A stretch of 64,000 nt of DNA from Roseivirga sp. BDSF3-8 (GCF_041449215.1 NZ_JBGNFV010000001.1:2269001-2333000), one strand, 5' to 3'; shown: positions 51,057-61,248, counted from the first letter of the stretch. The notes: generated from the sequence alone by a model not told the origin. Numbers and translations: made by a program.

Positions 51057-52193
51057 TTATTTCCTGAAAAATTCTTTTATCGTCTTCGTGACAGTCTCAA
51101 GCTCTCCGTCACTAATGCCCGAGGAGCAGGGGATACTAAGGCACTCCGAATACACCTTACCCGCCACATCCTTCTCCTGCACATACAGATCAGTCCTACT
51201 CATAGGCAGCCTGTTCATGGGCACCCAAAAGGGCCTGGCTATGATCTCCTCTTCCGCCAGGCGCTTCAGCAGCCCTTTTTGTCTCTCGGTACGGATCGTA
51301 AACAGCCACTCATTGCTGTCACAGTCCTTATCATGCTCCTGAAAGCGTATATCACCTACACCCCCAAGCTGCTCGCGGTAGTAAGCCGCAATTTCCTTCT
51401 TCCGCTTTATAAAGCCCGGTAGTTGCTCCATCTGGGCCACCCCCATGGCAGCCAGCACATTCACCAGGCGATAGTTATAGCCCGTTTCGTCATGGTAGTA
51501 CTCCTCCGGGTCCGCCTTAGCCTGTGTCGTCAGGTGTTTTGCCTTTTCGGCCAGCCCCTTATCTGCCGTTACCAGTACACCACCCCCTCCGGTAGTAATG
51601 ATCTTGTTACCATTAAAGCTGAAGCAGCCAAAGGCACCGAAGCTTCCTGCCGGTTTGCCCCGGAAGGTACTACCCAGTGATTCCGTGGCATCTTCCACCA
51701 TAGTAAGGCTGTACCTCTCTGCCAGCTTGCACAGCCGGTCCATATCTCCTATGCCCCCCAGCACATGCACCGGCATAATACACCTTACCGGCCGGTTGTC
51801 CTTATCTAACCGGCAGACACCTTCAGTTACAGTCGTTTCTGCTTTCAGGTAGTGTTCCAGCAAGTCCAGGTCCATTTGCCAGCTCGCCTCATCTATGTCC
51901 ATAAGCAGAGGGCTCGCCCCCGTGTACCGGATCGCATTTATGCTCGCCACAAAGGTGAGATTGGGCACAATTACATAATCACCTGGCTTCACCCCGCTAA
52001 GCAGCAGGGAAATGTGGAGAGCCGCTGTCCCGTTCATGGTGGCCACACCATAAGAGGAGTGGCTATAATCTGCCACGGACTGCTCAAAGCGGCTTACGTA
52101 GGCGCCTACAGAAGATACCCATCCCGTATCCAGGCAGTCCTTCACGTACTTCCACTCATTGCCTTTTATTTCCGGTATCGTCAATGGTATCAT
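51057..52193 (-). CDS. DegT/DnrJ/EryC1-type aminotransferase (LegC/PglE-like)
   Basis: PLP-dependent sugar aminotransferase of 378 residues. The start MIPLTIPEIKGNEWKYVKDC and CLDTGWVSSVGAYVSRFE are typical of the LegC group. The PLP lysine is in FSFNGNKIITTGGGGVLVT near residue 185. It likely adds an amino group at C4 of the 4-keto sugar made by the dehydratase. No legionaminic acid synthase or CMP-transferase gene is present, so I favour a bacillosamine-type product. It overlaps the acetyltransferase gene by four bases. Confidence 0.92.
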   Translation of the reverse strand: MIPLTIPEIKGNEWKYVKDCLDTGWVSSVGAYVSRFEQSVADYSHSSYGVATMNGTAALHISLLLSGVKPGDYVIVPNLTFVASINAIRYTGASPLLMDIDEASWQMDLDLLEHYLKAETTVTEGVCRLDKDNRPVRCIMPVHVLGGIGDMDRLCKLAERYSLTMVEDATESLGSTFRGKPAGSFGAFGCFSFNGNKIITTGGGGVLVTADKGLAEKAKHLTTQAKADPEEYYHDETGYNYRLVNVLAAMGVAQMEQLPGFIKRKKEIAAYYREQLGGVGDIRFQEHDKDCDSNEWLFTIRTERQKGLLKRLAEEEIIARPFWVPMNRLPMSRTDLYVQEKDVAGKVYSECLSIPCSSGISDGELETVTKTIKEFFRK

Positions 52194-52813
52194 CCTCTGA
52201 TCTTTCTTTGTGGATTACCGGCTACAACAGCCCCTTCGGGCACATCTTTTATTACTACCGCACCTGCGCCTATCACCGCTTCTGAGCCTATTCGTATGCC
52301 CTGTTTTACTACCGCATTAGCCCCCACAAAGGCACCTTCGCCTACCTGCACATTACCGGCAAGCACCGCACCCGGCGCTATGTGTGCATAGGCACCTACC
52401 CGGCACTCATGCTCCACTATGCTGCCAGAGTTCAGTATCACCCCTTCTCCCACTTCCGCCAGCGCATTTACCACGGCACCGGCCGCCGCCATGGTGCCCG
52501 CTTGTATGCGCGCATGGGCAGATATCACCGCCGCAGGGTGAAGTAAAGTAGAGAAAGTGCAATGGTGGCCTGTAAGAAACTTGCTGATTTTCAATCTAAT
52601 AGAGTTGTCGCCTACACTGACAAAGATGTCTGAGTTTTTAATCTCCCTTAATGTACTGCCTTCCGTTTCACTGCCCAGGTAGCGCAGGCCAAAAGGATTT
52701 ACAGCTTTCGCCTCCTTATCACAATAGCCCATAATTTGCCTCCCAAGCTGTTCCAGCAGGTCACAAACCACATAGGCGTGGCCTGAATATCCTATGATGA
52801 CTACAGGCTTCAA
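52190..52813 (-). CDS. NeuD/PglD-family sugar O/N-acetyltransferase
   Basis: Protein of 207 residues with an N-terminal Rossmann-like domain (VVIIGYSGHAYVVCDLLEQ) and a C-terminal left-handed beta-helix built from hexapeptide repeats (about 95-200), including VGANAVVKQGIRIG. The probable catalytic His lies in SIVEHECRVGAYAHIAPG. It should acetylate the 4-amino group made by the aminotransferase, giving a di-N-acetylated UDP sugar. Overlaps of four and four bases with its neighbours show tight coupling. Confidence 0.92.
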   Translation of the reverse strand: MKPVVIIGYSGHAYVVCDLLEQLGRQIMGYCDKEAKAVNPFGLRYLGSETEGSTLREIKNSDIFVSVGDNSIRLKISKFLTGHHCTFSTLLHPAAVISAHARIQAGTMAAAGAVVNALAEVGEGVILNSGSIVEHECRVGAYAHIAPGAVLAGNVQVGEGAFVGANAVVKQGIRIGSEAVIGAGAVVIKDVPEGAVVAGNPQRKIRG

Positions 52814-53973
52814 TTTTTTACCTTTTCTAATAGTCGCTGATAGTGCCCCGCTATTTCACCGTGTATATTTTCACGCCTGAAGTGAGTGATAATTTCACTT
52901 TTTAAAGTTAGTGCAAAACTATTCATTTGCTCAGGTCTATCCAATGCCCATGAAAGGTTTTCAGCAATTGCGTCTTTTTTGCCTGCCTCAAATAATAGGC
53001 CCGTCCTTCCATTTTGAACTATATCGTTATTGCCCGAAATGTCCGAACATACGATAGGGCAGTCCATGGCGCCGGCCTGGAGAAGGACATTAGGAAACCC
53101 TTCCCGGTGCGATGGGTGTACAAGCAGGTGAGCTATAGCCATGTAGTAAGGGATATCGTCCGTCCAGGCTATATGGGTTATGCGCGGATGGTGAAGGATA
53201 TACTCCCGGACAGCTTCAGGCAGGGCATTGCCCTCTTCCTCAAAGGGTCCTGTCAGCACAAGATGCAGATCCGGGCGGGTGGCAGCCACCTCGTCAAATG
53301 CCTCCACCAGCTCCACTATGCCCTTATCCTTTACCATGCGCCCCACTGTCAGCAAGTAGCGCTTTTCAGCGTCATAGCTTATCGCCCTCTTTATATTCCG
53401 GAGAGTGCCAGAGTCCAGGGCTTCCCTTGAGTAGACGCTCAGATCAATGCCGTTAGAGGAGCCGCGGCCTATCATATGCAGCTTTGAAGAGCAAGTGAGA
53501 TTCCCTTGCTCTATGTAAGAATAAAGCCCCCCGCTGTTAGGCCATACTTCCGTAGCGCAGGCATACGTGATTCTTTCTATAAGTGTAAGCAACCTGAATT
53601 TCATGCCCCTTGCCGTTTGGAGCGGCAAGCCCGCCACCGTATGTACCCTTACAGGCACACCACAAGCCCAGGCAGCCAGCATTCCCAGCAAGCCCGCCTT
53701 TGGCGTATGTGTATGGACTATGTCAGGCTTTATATCACGCATATACAGAATCATCCTGAATAACGACAGCAGGTCTGCCAATGGCGTGATGCGCCTCGTC
53801 ATCCCGATTACCTTGTGTGGCACCCCCTCGCGGGCCGTCACCTCCGGTATCTCCGGGCCCTTTGCGCTTACCATATACACATCATACCCCTGTCTGGCCA
53901 TGTATTTCATCTGGCCCGTTATCAACAGCTTAAGGCTGATAGGTACAGTAGTGATCCGTATGAGTTTGGGCAT
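52810..53973 (-). CDS. Glycosyltransferase family 4, PglA-like
   Basis: Two-domain GT-B enzyme of 387 residues. The N-terminal part has PDIVHTHTPKAGLLGMLAAW, and the C-terminal part LLTVGRMVKDKGIVELVEAF and the donor-site loop HREGFPNVLLQAG. In the E-x7-E motif the second Glu is Gln (Glu291, Gln299). The placement right after the PglD-like gene suggests it adds the second sugar to the lipid-linked bacillosamine-type residue, as PglA does. Donor sugar not deducible. Confidence 0.88.
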   Translation of the reverse strand: MPKLIRITTVPISLKLLITGQMKYMARQGYDVYMVSAKGPEIPEVTAREGVPHKVIGMTRRITPLADLLSLFRMILYMRDIKPDIVHTHTPKAGLLGMLAAWACGVPVRVHTVAGLPLQTARGMKFRLLTLIERITYACATEVWPNSGGLYSYIEQGNLTCSSKLHMIGRGSSNGIDLSVYSREALDSGTLRNIKRAISYDAEKRYLLTVGRMVKDKGIVELVEAFDEVAATRPDLHLVLTGPFEEEGNALPEAVREYILHHPRITHIAWTDDIPYYMAIAHLLVHPSHREGFPNVLLQAGAMDCPIVCSDISGNNDIVQNGRTGLLFEAGKKDAIAENLSWALDRPEQMNSFALTLKSEIITHFRRENIHGEIAGHYQRLLEKVKN

Positions 53974-53976
53974 TTC

Positions 53977-55119
53977 CTAGCCGATGATTTGACGAAATCG
54001 GGTGATGATCTTATCCTTTTCGTACTCACCCGCCCTTTCCAGGCTCTTCTTCGACATTTGCTCTCTCAGGTCACTGTTCTCCATTATCAGCCTCATAGTG
54101 TCAGCCATAGCCTTCGCATCATTCAGAGGCTGCAGGTAGCCATACTCAGCCCTTAGCGGGGCACTTACAGAGCGGCTATAATCCGTATCCGTCGGATGCA
54201 GTATCTCCCTCGGTCCAAAGCGGCAGTCAGTACTGATTACCGGCAGCCCCAGGGCCATGGCCTCTATCAAGACATTAGGAAAGCCTTCAAAGTTGGAACC
54301 GTATACAAAAGAATTTGCATCGGCCATGTACTGGTGGGGGTTTTTTCTGAATCCAAGCAGGTTTACGCGCTTTTCCAGGCCATATTTTTTTATCGCATCT
54401 TCAATCACCGGGCGCTGATCCCCCTCCCCGATTATATCCAGCACACAGTCTTTATCTTCTAGCACGTGCATGGCCTCCACCAGCATCACCTGGTTTTTCG
54501 TGCGGTTTAGCCGGCCCAGCGTCACAAAGCGGAAGGGCCCTTCAGTACCCGCATTAGCGTTGGCAGGTATATCACCTTCCCCACGGATCAGAGAGAAGTC
54601 CACCGGATTATGGATCACCGCTACTTTCGCTTCCGGCACACCGAAGTTATTGATAAGCTCACGGCCCATACCTGCCGCATTAGGCACCACCACGTCCGCA
54701 TCACCATACAGCCTTCTCACCAGAAACCTGAATAGCGGATGCTGCTCACTCGGGTTATTGCGTTCACTGATCAGTACACGCGCCTTCATACCCAGCTTGC
54801 GGGCCAGCACATTAATAAAGTTAGGGCGGTACATAAAAGACAGCGACACATCAAAGCCCTCCCTGCGCGCCAGCTTATGATAGGCCCACGCCAGCCGGGG
54901 GAGGTTCATCATGCGGCTCAGCGTACTTTCATCCGCAGGCTGGTCAGTCAGGTAGTGTATCCTAATGTTATCCGGTATGTCATAGACAATATCCCGGCTC
55001 ATCAGCACCAGGTGCACATCATATACCTCGTGTAGCTCCTGCAGCAGGATAGAGGCTACCCGCTCCGCGCCTCCCCCGCGGAGGGAGATGATCAGTATCG
55101 CCAGCTTTTTTTTACTCAT
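53977..55119 (-). CDS. Glycosyltransferase family 4
   Basis: GT-B enzyme of 380 residues with the N-terminal glycine-rich loop ISLRGGGAERVASILLQEL, FVTLGRLNRTKNQVMLVEAM at the domain junction, and the intact E-x7-E loop NFEGFPNVLIEAMALGLP followed by STDCRFGPREIL. This last pattern is frequent in GT4 enzymes that transfer GalNAc or related sugars, but the donor is uncertain. It follows the next GT gene by two bases. Confidence 0.9.
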   Translation of the reverse strand: MSKKKLAILIISLRGGGAERVASILLQELHEVYDVHLVLMSRDIVYDIPDNIRIHYLTDQPADESTLSRMMNLPRLAWAYHKLARREGFDVSLSFMYRPNFINVLARKLGMKARVLISERNNPSEQHPLFRFLVRRLYGDADVVVPNAAGMGRELINNFGVPEAKVAVIHNPVDFSLIRGEGDIPANANAGTEGPFRFVTLGRLNRTKNQVMLVEAMHVLEDKDCVLDIIGEGDQRPVIEDAIKKYGLEKRVNLLGFRKNPHQYMADANSFVYGSNFEGFPNVLIEAMALGLPVISTDCRFGPREILHPTDTDYSRSVSAPLRAEYGYLQPLNDAKAMADTMRLIMENSDLREQMSKKSLERAGEYEKDKIITRFRQIIG

Positions 55120-55121
55120 GC

Positions 55122-56234
55122 TTATTCAGATGCCTTCCAGGCTGCTTCTATGAACTTTTCAGGGCTTCTTTCTGCCAGATACGCCGCAAACTGCCTGCGA
55201 TTTTGCGCCTGCTCTTCAGCACTCAGGCGCAGCGCCTGTGACATAATGCCCGCCAGCGCTTCAGGGTTCCCCGGCGGGCAGGTAAATACCCCTGGCAGGC
55301 GCCCATAGTCCGGCGTCGCCAGTGTCGTCGCTATCGCCGCGTGCTGCGACATCATCTGCAGGATCACATTCGAAAAGCCCTCTATCCGGCTGCTTGCCGC
55401 ACACAGGCGCGCTTCACGAAAGTAGGGGATAGGGTTTGAGACAAACCCCGGCAGGATTACCCGGTCCCTCAATCCCAGTTCTTTGGCCAGCTCTTCCAGC
55501 ATCTTACGCTCACTACCCTCGCCCAGTATCACAAGTGCCAGATCCTCCTCCGCAGGTAATTGAGCAAAAGCCCTTATCAATTGGTCAAAAGCCTTTACAC
55601 GCTCCAGCCTGCCCGCCGATACCACATAAGGCCTGTCCGTCAGTGGCGGTACCTCCGCCTGCTCCAGTTCCCTTACCCTCTCCACATCAAAGGGGCTATG
55701 AATCGTACGCAGGTTCCATCCGCGGGCCGGCGGCAGGTAATCCAGCAGCCGCTCCCGCATATAGTCCGTCTGTGCGATCACCAGGTCCGCCGCCGGGTAG
55801 CCCGTACGGTACAACAGCTCCATAAATCTCCCGAATCCACCCTTATAGCGGTCAAAGGTCACGCTGCTCTCACGCACGATCAGGCGGTCCGTTTTTAGTG
55901 TCCCAGCCTTTCTCAGCAGTCCCAGGTACGCATTCACATGGCTGTGGGAGCTGAAAGTAGCCTGAAAGGGCGCCATACGGCACAGCTTTTTGATCAGCCT
56001 TGCCGCGGGAATCAGCCCCCCCTTTTCAGTAGCAGAGGGGATCGTGTGCGTATGGATATTTTCCGGCAGGTCCTCCCAGTTGCCTTCCGCTTTATGAGAG
56101 ATAAACACCACCTCTATCCGCTGCACCCGGGTGGCCAGCGTTCGCATCACGATCTTCAGAATAGTCTCCGCCCCCCCCAGCCTGTCGCTCGGCATTACGA
56201 ATAATACCGGTCTGTTTCTGTGAATCCCTACCAT
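55122..56234 (-). CDS. Glycosyltransferase family 4
   Basis: GT-B enzyme of 370 residues. SDRLGGAETILKIVMRTL is the N-terminal glycine-rich loop, VVSAGRLERVKAFDQLIRAF the second-domain start, and RIEGFSNVILQMMSQ the donor loop. As in the PglA-like enzyme, the second Glu of E-x7-E is Gln (Glu285, Gln293). The donor and acceptor are not known. The Wzx gene is two bases upstream. Confidence 0.88.
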   Translation of the reverse strand: MVGIHRNRPVLFVMPSDRLGGAETILKIVMRTLATRVQRIEVVFISHKAEGNWEDLPENIHTHTIPSATEKGGLIPAARLIKKLCRMAPFQATFSSHSHVNAYLGLLRKAGTLKTDRLIVRESSVTFDRYKGGFGRFMELLYRTGYPAADLVIAQTDYMRERLLDYLPPARGWNLRTIHSPFDVERVRELEQAEVPPLTDRPYVVSAGRLERVKAFDQLIRAFAQLPAEEDLALVILGEGSERKMLEELAKELGLRDRVILPGFVSNPIPYFREARLCAASSRIEGFSNVILQMMSQHAAIATTLATPDYGRLPGVFTCPPGNPEALAGIMSQALRLSAEEQAQNRRQFAAYLAERSPEKFIEAAWKASE

Positions 56235-56236
56235 GT

Positions 56237-57526
56237 CTATTTCAGTTCATTAGTAAGTACCTTCAGTTCGTAAAGGTTCTGCCCCGCCTGCGTCAGGCGC
56301 ACCACTACTGATACTACCGCCAGCCCCACCAGTCCGTAAAAGGGCACCACTATAAATACCAGCACCAGGTTCACCACCGAGGTGATCAGCACGATGCGCG
56401 TCACCAGCTTATTCTTGCGGGCAATGATAAACTGCTTGGTAGAAAATGACCCGATGGAGGCCAGGAAGATAAGCGCGCTGATGATCTGCAGCACTGTCAC
56501 CGACTGAGGCACCACCTCACCGGCCACTACCAGCACAATCCACTCGCTCAGCACCAGGCAGAAGAGTGAACCCGCCAGCCCGGCCCCCAGCACGATAATG
56601 GCCGACTGCTTCAGCATGCGTTCATAGGCTCCCTTGCTTTTGCGGTACGCCTGAGACAGGCGTGGGTAGAGCACCTGGTTAAGGATGTCCACAAACGAGA
56701 TAGCCGCCGATATCACCTTGCCCGCAATGGCATAGTACCCTACAATCAGTTCATTCGTAAAGAAGCCCAGGATCAGGATATTCGTTGAGTTGTACAAGTT
56801 CACAAACAAGCGCGACAGGAAGAGGTACCAGCCCTCCACCAGGTAATACTTCAGCATTACCGGGCGCAGTCCTGTAATGCGCAGGCTGAATTTTCTGAAA
56901 ATAAAATACAGTGCCGCCACCCCTGAGATAAAGGCTGAGCCCGAGAAAAGAATAGGGTACCACAGGTAATCAGCCTTCGTCTGAATCAGCCAGAACACCC
57001 CTGCAGCAAACAGCACCTTACTCACAACCATGCTCAGCGTCGCATACTTCATCTGCTCATAGGCCTGAAAGACCCAGGGCACATACAGCGTTTCCCCGAT
57101 CAGGGCGCTAAGGAACAGCACGTGAAAGAGCCACTCCTTCTGGAACACAGGCACCGCAAAGATCACCACCGTCCCCACCGCCAGTGACGCCGCCAGCAGC
57201 AGCAGCCGTATCCACATAATGTGGCTGAATACCGACAGGCTGCGTGGCTTATTGGCCTGGAACTGCACCAGGTCACGCGCCCCCACCAGGCTCAGGCCAT
57301 ACTCCACCACTATCCGGAAGTAAGCCACCAGGCTACCGCTAAAGGCAATAAGGCCCGCCATCTCTACCCCCAGCACCCGTACCAGGTAAGGGTATATCAG
57401 CAGAGGGATCAGCGTATTGAGAATATTGATACCTGAGAAAGACAAAAAATTCTCGATCAGCTTTTTTCTTCCTCCGGGCTTTTTCCCTGAAGGGGTCTTT
57501 TCATGTACATCAGTATCCTTTCTCAT
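56237..57526 (-). CDS. Wzx-type oligosaccharide flippase
   Basis: Polytopic membrane protein of 429 residues with about twelve helices of the polysaccharide transport/MOP superfamily. It starts with FLSFSGINILNTLIPLLIYP, the typical first helix, and has PYLVRVLGVEMAGLIAFSGS after it. It should flip the lipid-linked repeat unit to the periplasmic face. It overlaps the polymerase gene by four bases. Confidence 0.92.
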   Translation of the reverse strand: MRKDTDVHEKTPSGKKPGGRKKLIENFLSFSGINILNTLIPLLIYPYLVRVLGVEMAGLIAFSGSLVAYFRIVVEYGLSLVGARDLVQFQANKPRSLSVFSHIMWIRLLLLAASLAVGTVVIFAVPVFQKEWLFHVLFLSALIGETLYVPWVFQAYEQMKYATLSMVVSKVLFAAGVFWLIQTKADYLWYPILFSGSAFISGVAALYFIFRKFSLRITGLRPVMLKYYLVEGWYLFLSRLFVNLYNSTNILILGFFTNELIVGYYAIAGKVISAAISFVDILNQVLYPRLSQAYRKSKGAYERMLKQSAIIVLGAGLAGSLFCLVLSEWIVLVVAGEVVPQSVTVLQIISALIFLASIGSFSTKQFIIARKNKLVTRIVLITSVVNLVLVFIVVPFYGLVGLAVVSVVVRLTQAGQNLYELKVLTNELK

Positions 57527-59004
57527 CCCGCATTTTCCTCCCCGGCAGAGCCCCTGTAGCGCCCCACCACCCGCTTATAAAAGCTGCGGTCACCCACAAA
57601 TAGCACCCCCGCCACATTATATAGCACCAGGGTCACCAGTACGATGCCGAAGGGTAGTCCGAAGGCCGAACGATGAAACGATTGCATAAGAGGCACAAAG
57701 ATAAGGTAAGCCCCCACAAACAAAATTGAGTACCCCTTAAGGCTTGCCCGCCTGCGCTCCGCCCAAAACAGGAGGCACCCCACCAGAAAGTATACAGGCA
57801 ATACCCCTAAAAAGCCAAAGTTCCAGTAGGCCTCCAGCACGCTCGAAAAGCCCGTACCCGCTATGCGCGACCGTTTCGCCTCCGATTCATAAAACATGTC
57901 CCGGAAGCGGTACGTGATAGTAGGCGGCTTTTCAAAGGGTAGCAGGAACCGCGGCACAGGCACCAGTACCGCCCCCAGGTAGCTTTCCCCGTAAAGGCGC
58001 TGCTCGCCCACCTCTTTTTCCCGCAGCCTGAACCGCGTGAAGTTCAGAAAAGCCGCGCCAAATTCATTGTACGCCGGGTTCAGCTTCTCGTAGCGCTCCG
58101 GCCTGCTCAGTTCACGCATCATCCGCTCCGTATCACCCGTTTTTATCGCTATCGCTATCTGCGCCCTCGCCACAAAGAGAAAAGCCAGCAGAAAGTACCC
58201 CACCAGCGCCAGCGAGATCACAGGCAGCCCCACACTCCGCTTGTATCTGAGAAAGGTAAAGCCGATGATAAATGACAGCGCCCACCCAAGCAATGGCCCT
58301 CGCCGGCCCAGCACCACGTAGATCAGCATCACCGGCAGAATACTCACCACAAAGGCCAGAAATTTTTTATTCAGCACCATGCGCCACAGCTTACCATCAT
58401 AATAGCCCACCAGCCCGAAGCCCAGGCACGCAAATGCCAGGTGCGCCATAAAGGCCGAGGGAATCGTAATAAAGAGGTCTGAGGTAGCCTCCTGGTACAC
58501 CGCCTTGCCCTGCAGCAGTACGGAGGTGCCTCCTGCACGCAGCAGGTTCACCACCTCCCCCGCACTTGCCCCTGCTGCCAGCAGTATGGCCAATATCAGC
58601 ATACGTCGCGTATAACGCCCTGCCGGCAGAGGGCTGTGGCCTCCATGCCGGTTGGCGATTACCACAAAGGGTAGGGAAAACGCCAGCAGGGCCAGCGATA
58701 CCTGGTAGATAAATTCCGCCGTTACAGGAAGTGTTGCCTCGCCGAAGTAGCCCTCAGGCTCCACCCCCTGCACCACCGTTATCGGCGCCGTGTAGTTATA
58801 CAGGAAGAAAAAGACCAGAAAGAGAACAGCCAGCGTATTGTAGCCTTTCACCGAATGCTTGATCAGGAGAAAGGCAAGGGCATAGGCCACTACCGCCAGC
58901 AACAGCGCAGGCAGAGGCAGCATAGCAGTCGCTGCCACGCAGGCCCCTGCCACCGCTACCAGCAGCATCGCAAATAGCATGAGGCTGTTAGGCGTTACCT
59001 TCAT
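57523..59004 (-). CDS. O-antigen/oligosaccharide repeat-unit polymerase (Wzy-like)
   Basis: Membrane protein of 493 residues with ten to twelve hydrophobic segments and a large periplasmic loop at about residues 270-400 (ARAQIAIAIKTGD onward). Arg-rich loops such as VVLGRRGPLLGW fit Wzy/O-antigen polymerase character. Sequence identity in this family is always low, so the assignment rests on topology and on the place between wzx and a ligase-like gene. Confidence 0.82.
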   Translation of the reverse strand: MKVTPNSLMLFAMLLVAVAGACVAATAMLPLPALLLAVVAYALAFLLIKHSVKGYNTLAVLFLVFFFLYNYTAPITVVQGVEPEGYFGEATLPVTAEFIYQVSLALLAFSLPFVVIANRHGGHSPLPAGRYTRRMLILAILLAAGASAGEVVNLLRAGGTSVLLQGKAVYQEATSDLFITIPSAFMAHLAFACLGFGLVGYYDGKLWRMVLNKKFLAFVVSILPVMLIYVVLGRRGPLLGWALSFIIGFTFLRYKRSVGLPVISLALVGYFLLAFLFVARAQIAIAIKTGDTERMMRELSRPERYEKLNPAYNEFGAAFLNFTRFRLREKEVGEQRLYGESYLGAVLVPVPRFLLPFEKPPTITYRFRDMFYESEAKRSRIAGTGFSSVLEAYWNFGFLGVLPVYFLVGCLLFWAERRRASLKGYSILFVGAYLIFVPLMQSFHRSAFGLPFGIVLVTLVLYNVAGVLFVGDRSFYKRVVGRYRGSAGEENAG

Positions 59005-60217
59005 CCGGCCGTGGTCCTTCGTTCATCAGATAAAACAGCGCCGCAAAACTCCCGATAAAATACAGCCCCATCTGGCGGTCCAGCATGACCTCCGTAAGGC
59101 ACTCCCCTGCCACCAGCAGCACAAAAAGAATCCAGAGCCAGCTCCTGTGGCGGTAAGCCCCTGCCAGCAGCACCCCCCATATTCCCACTAGCATCAGCAC
59201 GCCCGGTACCCCATGGCGTATCATCGTCTCCAGGTACTGGCTGTGCGTATTGTAGCGATGCGCCAGCGCCTCTTCCATCCCCTTTTCCTCATACGTGGCA
59301 AACAGGTCCATCCGGCTGTCACCCGTGCCGCTCCCTGCCAGCGGGTGCTGCAGCGCCGTATCAAAACCCGCCATCCATATCTCCATGCGCGTATCCAGTG
59401 CCGTCTCAAAGCGGTTCACCAGATCATTTTGCACCATGTACGAGCCCTGAATGATAAAGTACGTGCCCGCCCCCAGCAGCAGCGACAGCCCCACAGTCAC
59501 GTAACGGAAGCGCGGTTTGCTTTTGAAAAAGTAAAAAATGGCAGAGAGCACCATCAGCCCCCCGAATACCAGCGTAGTCGTGCGCGCATTCATCATCAGA
59601 ATATAAATGAACAGGAAGCCCGTCACCACCACATACCCCGAGGCACGCCCCATTTGGTTCCTTCGCATGCAGCCCAGCCCCTCCCTCATCAAAAAGAAAA
59701 AGACCAGCACCAGGTACATAGAAAAGTACGCCGGGTGCAGCCGCACAAAGCGGTAGATGTTAGTCCCCCCCACATACTGCAGCGTATCCCGGTACGTGTA
59801 CAAAGACATCCCCAGGCTATACACCGCCATCAGCACACAAGCCAGGGAAAACACATAAAAAGCCCGTATAGCGTCCACCCGCCTTATTTTCCCCGGAAAC
59901 AGGTAGAAAAAAGGTATAGCCAGCAGCGTCATCTGCCGCCTCATCAGTGACCAGGCTTCCGCCGTATCGTCTGAATAAGCTATGCCCGCCAGCTTCCAAA
60001 GTATAAACAGGAGTAAGGCGGCTATGAAGGAGCCGCCTGTGATGTGTAAGGGCCGCGTGTAGCGGGCCGTAAGCAGCCCGCTTACCCCCAGTATGGCCAG
60101 CAGGATATTAGGGAGTGCCGGCGAAAAAACCAGCAGTGCAGGAAATAAAACAGCGGATAACCTGTGTATAAAGATTATCCGCCGTGTCACAGCGTCCGGT
60201 AATCCGGCAGGGCTCAT
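58988..60217 (-). CDS. O-antigen ligase-like (WaaL/Wzy-C family) membrane protein
   Basis: Protein of 409 residues with about ten membrane helices. The Wzy_C-type region includes [16 protein letters not shown] and a periplasmic loop with [12 protein letters not shown] and [20 protein letters not shown]. The His in the last segment and the Arg in NARTT are typical of O-antigen ligases. It might transfer the finished glycan to lipid A core or a protein, or be a second polymerase. It overlaps the epimerase gene by four and the polymerase gene by 17 bases. Confidence 0.87.
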   Translation of the reverse strand: MSPAGLPDAVTRRIIFIHRLSAVLFPALLVFSPALPNILLAILGVSGLLTARYTRPLHITGGSFIAALLLFILWKLAGIAYSDDTAEAWSLMRRQMTLLAIPFFYLFPGKIRRVDAIRAFYVFSLACVLMAVYSLGMSLYTYRDTLQYVGGTNIYRFVRLHPAYFSMYLVLVFFFLMREGLGCMRRNQMGRASGYVVVTGFLFIYILMMNARTTTLVFGGLMVLSAIFYFFKSKPRFRYVTVGLSLLLGAGTYFIIQGSYMVQNDLVNRFETALDTRMEIWMAGFDTALQHPLAGSGTGDSRMDLFATYEEKGMEEALAHRYNTHSQYLETMIRHGVPGVLMLVGIWGVLLAGAYRHRSWLWILFVLLVAGECLTEVMLDRQMGLYFIGSFAALFYLMNEGPRPDEGNA

Positions 60218-61248
60218 ACCTTAAAGTACTCCCTGTACCAGTCCACAAAATTCTGAATACCCGTATCTATCGACGTATTCGGCTTAAAGTTTACCGTGTT
60301 CATCAGGTCCTCCACGTCCGCAAAAGTAGCCGGCACGTCTCCGTCCTGCAGGGGCATCATGTTCTTTTTCGCTTCTTTACCCAGCGCTTTTTCTATCGCT
60401 CCGATAAACTCCATAAGTTCCACCGGCTGGTTATTACCGATATTAAATACCCGGTATGGGGCAAAGCTCGTCGCCGTGTCAGGCTTATCGCCGTCCCAGT
60501 CATTATTTGGCTCCGCTATCGCAGGTATCAGGCGGTACACACCCTCCACTATATCATCCACATACGTAAAGTCACGGCGCATCTTACCGTGGTTATACAC
60601 ATCGATCGCGCGGTCTTCCAGTATCGCCTTCGTAAACAGGAACAGCGCCATATCCGGACGCCCCCACGGGCCATACACCGTAAAGAAGCGAAGCCCCGTC
60701 GTAGGTACGCCAAACAGGTGCGAGTACGTATGCGCCATCAGTTCGTTAGATTTCTTCGTCGCCGCATACAGAGACACCGGGTGGTCCACCGAGTCATGCA
60801 CGCTAAACGGCATGCTCGTATTCGCCCCGTATACCGAGCTGCTGCTCGCATACACCAGGTGCTTCACAGGGTTATGGCGGCAAGCCTCCAGTATGTTCAG
60901 AAAGCCCGTGATGTTACTGTCCACATATACATAAGGGTTCTCCAGGCTGTAGCGTACTCCCGCCTGCGCGGCCAGGTTCACCACATAGTCAGGTTGGCGC
61001 TCCGCAAATACGGCGTCAATCCCCTGTTTGTCCTTCAGGTCTACCTTATGAAAATGAAAGGAGTCGTAGGCTTTAAGCTTGTCCAGCCGGGCGTGTTTCA
61101 GGTTCACATCATAGTAATCATTGATGTTGTCCAGCCCGATCACCGTAAAGCCGTTTTCCAGTAGTTTTTTAGAAAGGTGGTAACCTATGAAGCCCGCGGC
61201 TCCTGTTACCAGTATTTTTTCGTCTGCCTTGATGGTGTAATTGCTCAT
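60214..61248 (-). CDS. UDP-uronate 4-epimerase (CapI-like NAD-dependent epimerase)
   Basis: Extended SDR of 344 residues. The Rossmann motif [20 protein letters not shown], then [36 protein letters not shown], the active-site YAATKK, and [20 protein letters not shown] follow CapI of Staphylococcus closely. The family interconverts UDP-glucuronate and UDP-galacturonate or their N-acetylated forms. The dehydrogenase gene 12 bases upstream would supply the uronate. Confidence 0.92.
   Translation of the reverse strand: MSNYTIKADEKILVTGAAGFIGYHLSKKLLENGFTVIGLDNINDYYDVNLKHARLDKLKAYDSFHFHKVDLKDKQGIDAVFAERQPDYVVNLAAQAGVRYSLENPYVYVDSNITGFLNILEACRHNPVKHLVYASSSSVYGANTSMPFSVHDSVDHPVSLYAATKKSNELMAHTYSHLFGVPTTGLRFFTVYGPWGRPDMALFLFTKAILEDRAIDVYNHGKMRRDFTYVDDIVEGVYRLIPAIAEPNNDWDGDKPDTATSFAPYRVFNIGNNQPVELMEFIGAIEKALGKEAKKNMMPLQDGDVPATFADVEDLMNTVNFKPNTSIDTGIQNFVDWYREYFKV

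Noticed and set aside
59213-59950. 245-codon plus-strand open frame opposite the ligase-like gene
   Set aside because: Extremely rich in His, Gln, Pro and Arg, as expected from the reverse complement of a GC-rich membrane-protein gene.
60184-61164. 326-codon open frame on the plus strand opposite the CapI-like epimerase gene
   Set aside because: His/Arg/Val-rich translation with no domain, entirely antisense to a gene with a complete set of family motifs. It arises from the codon bias of the minus strand.
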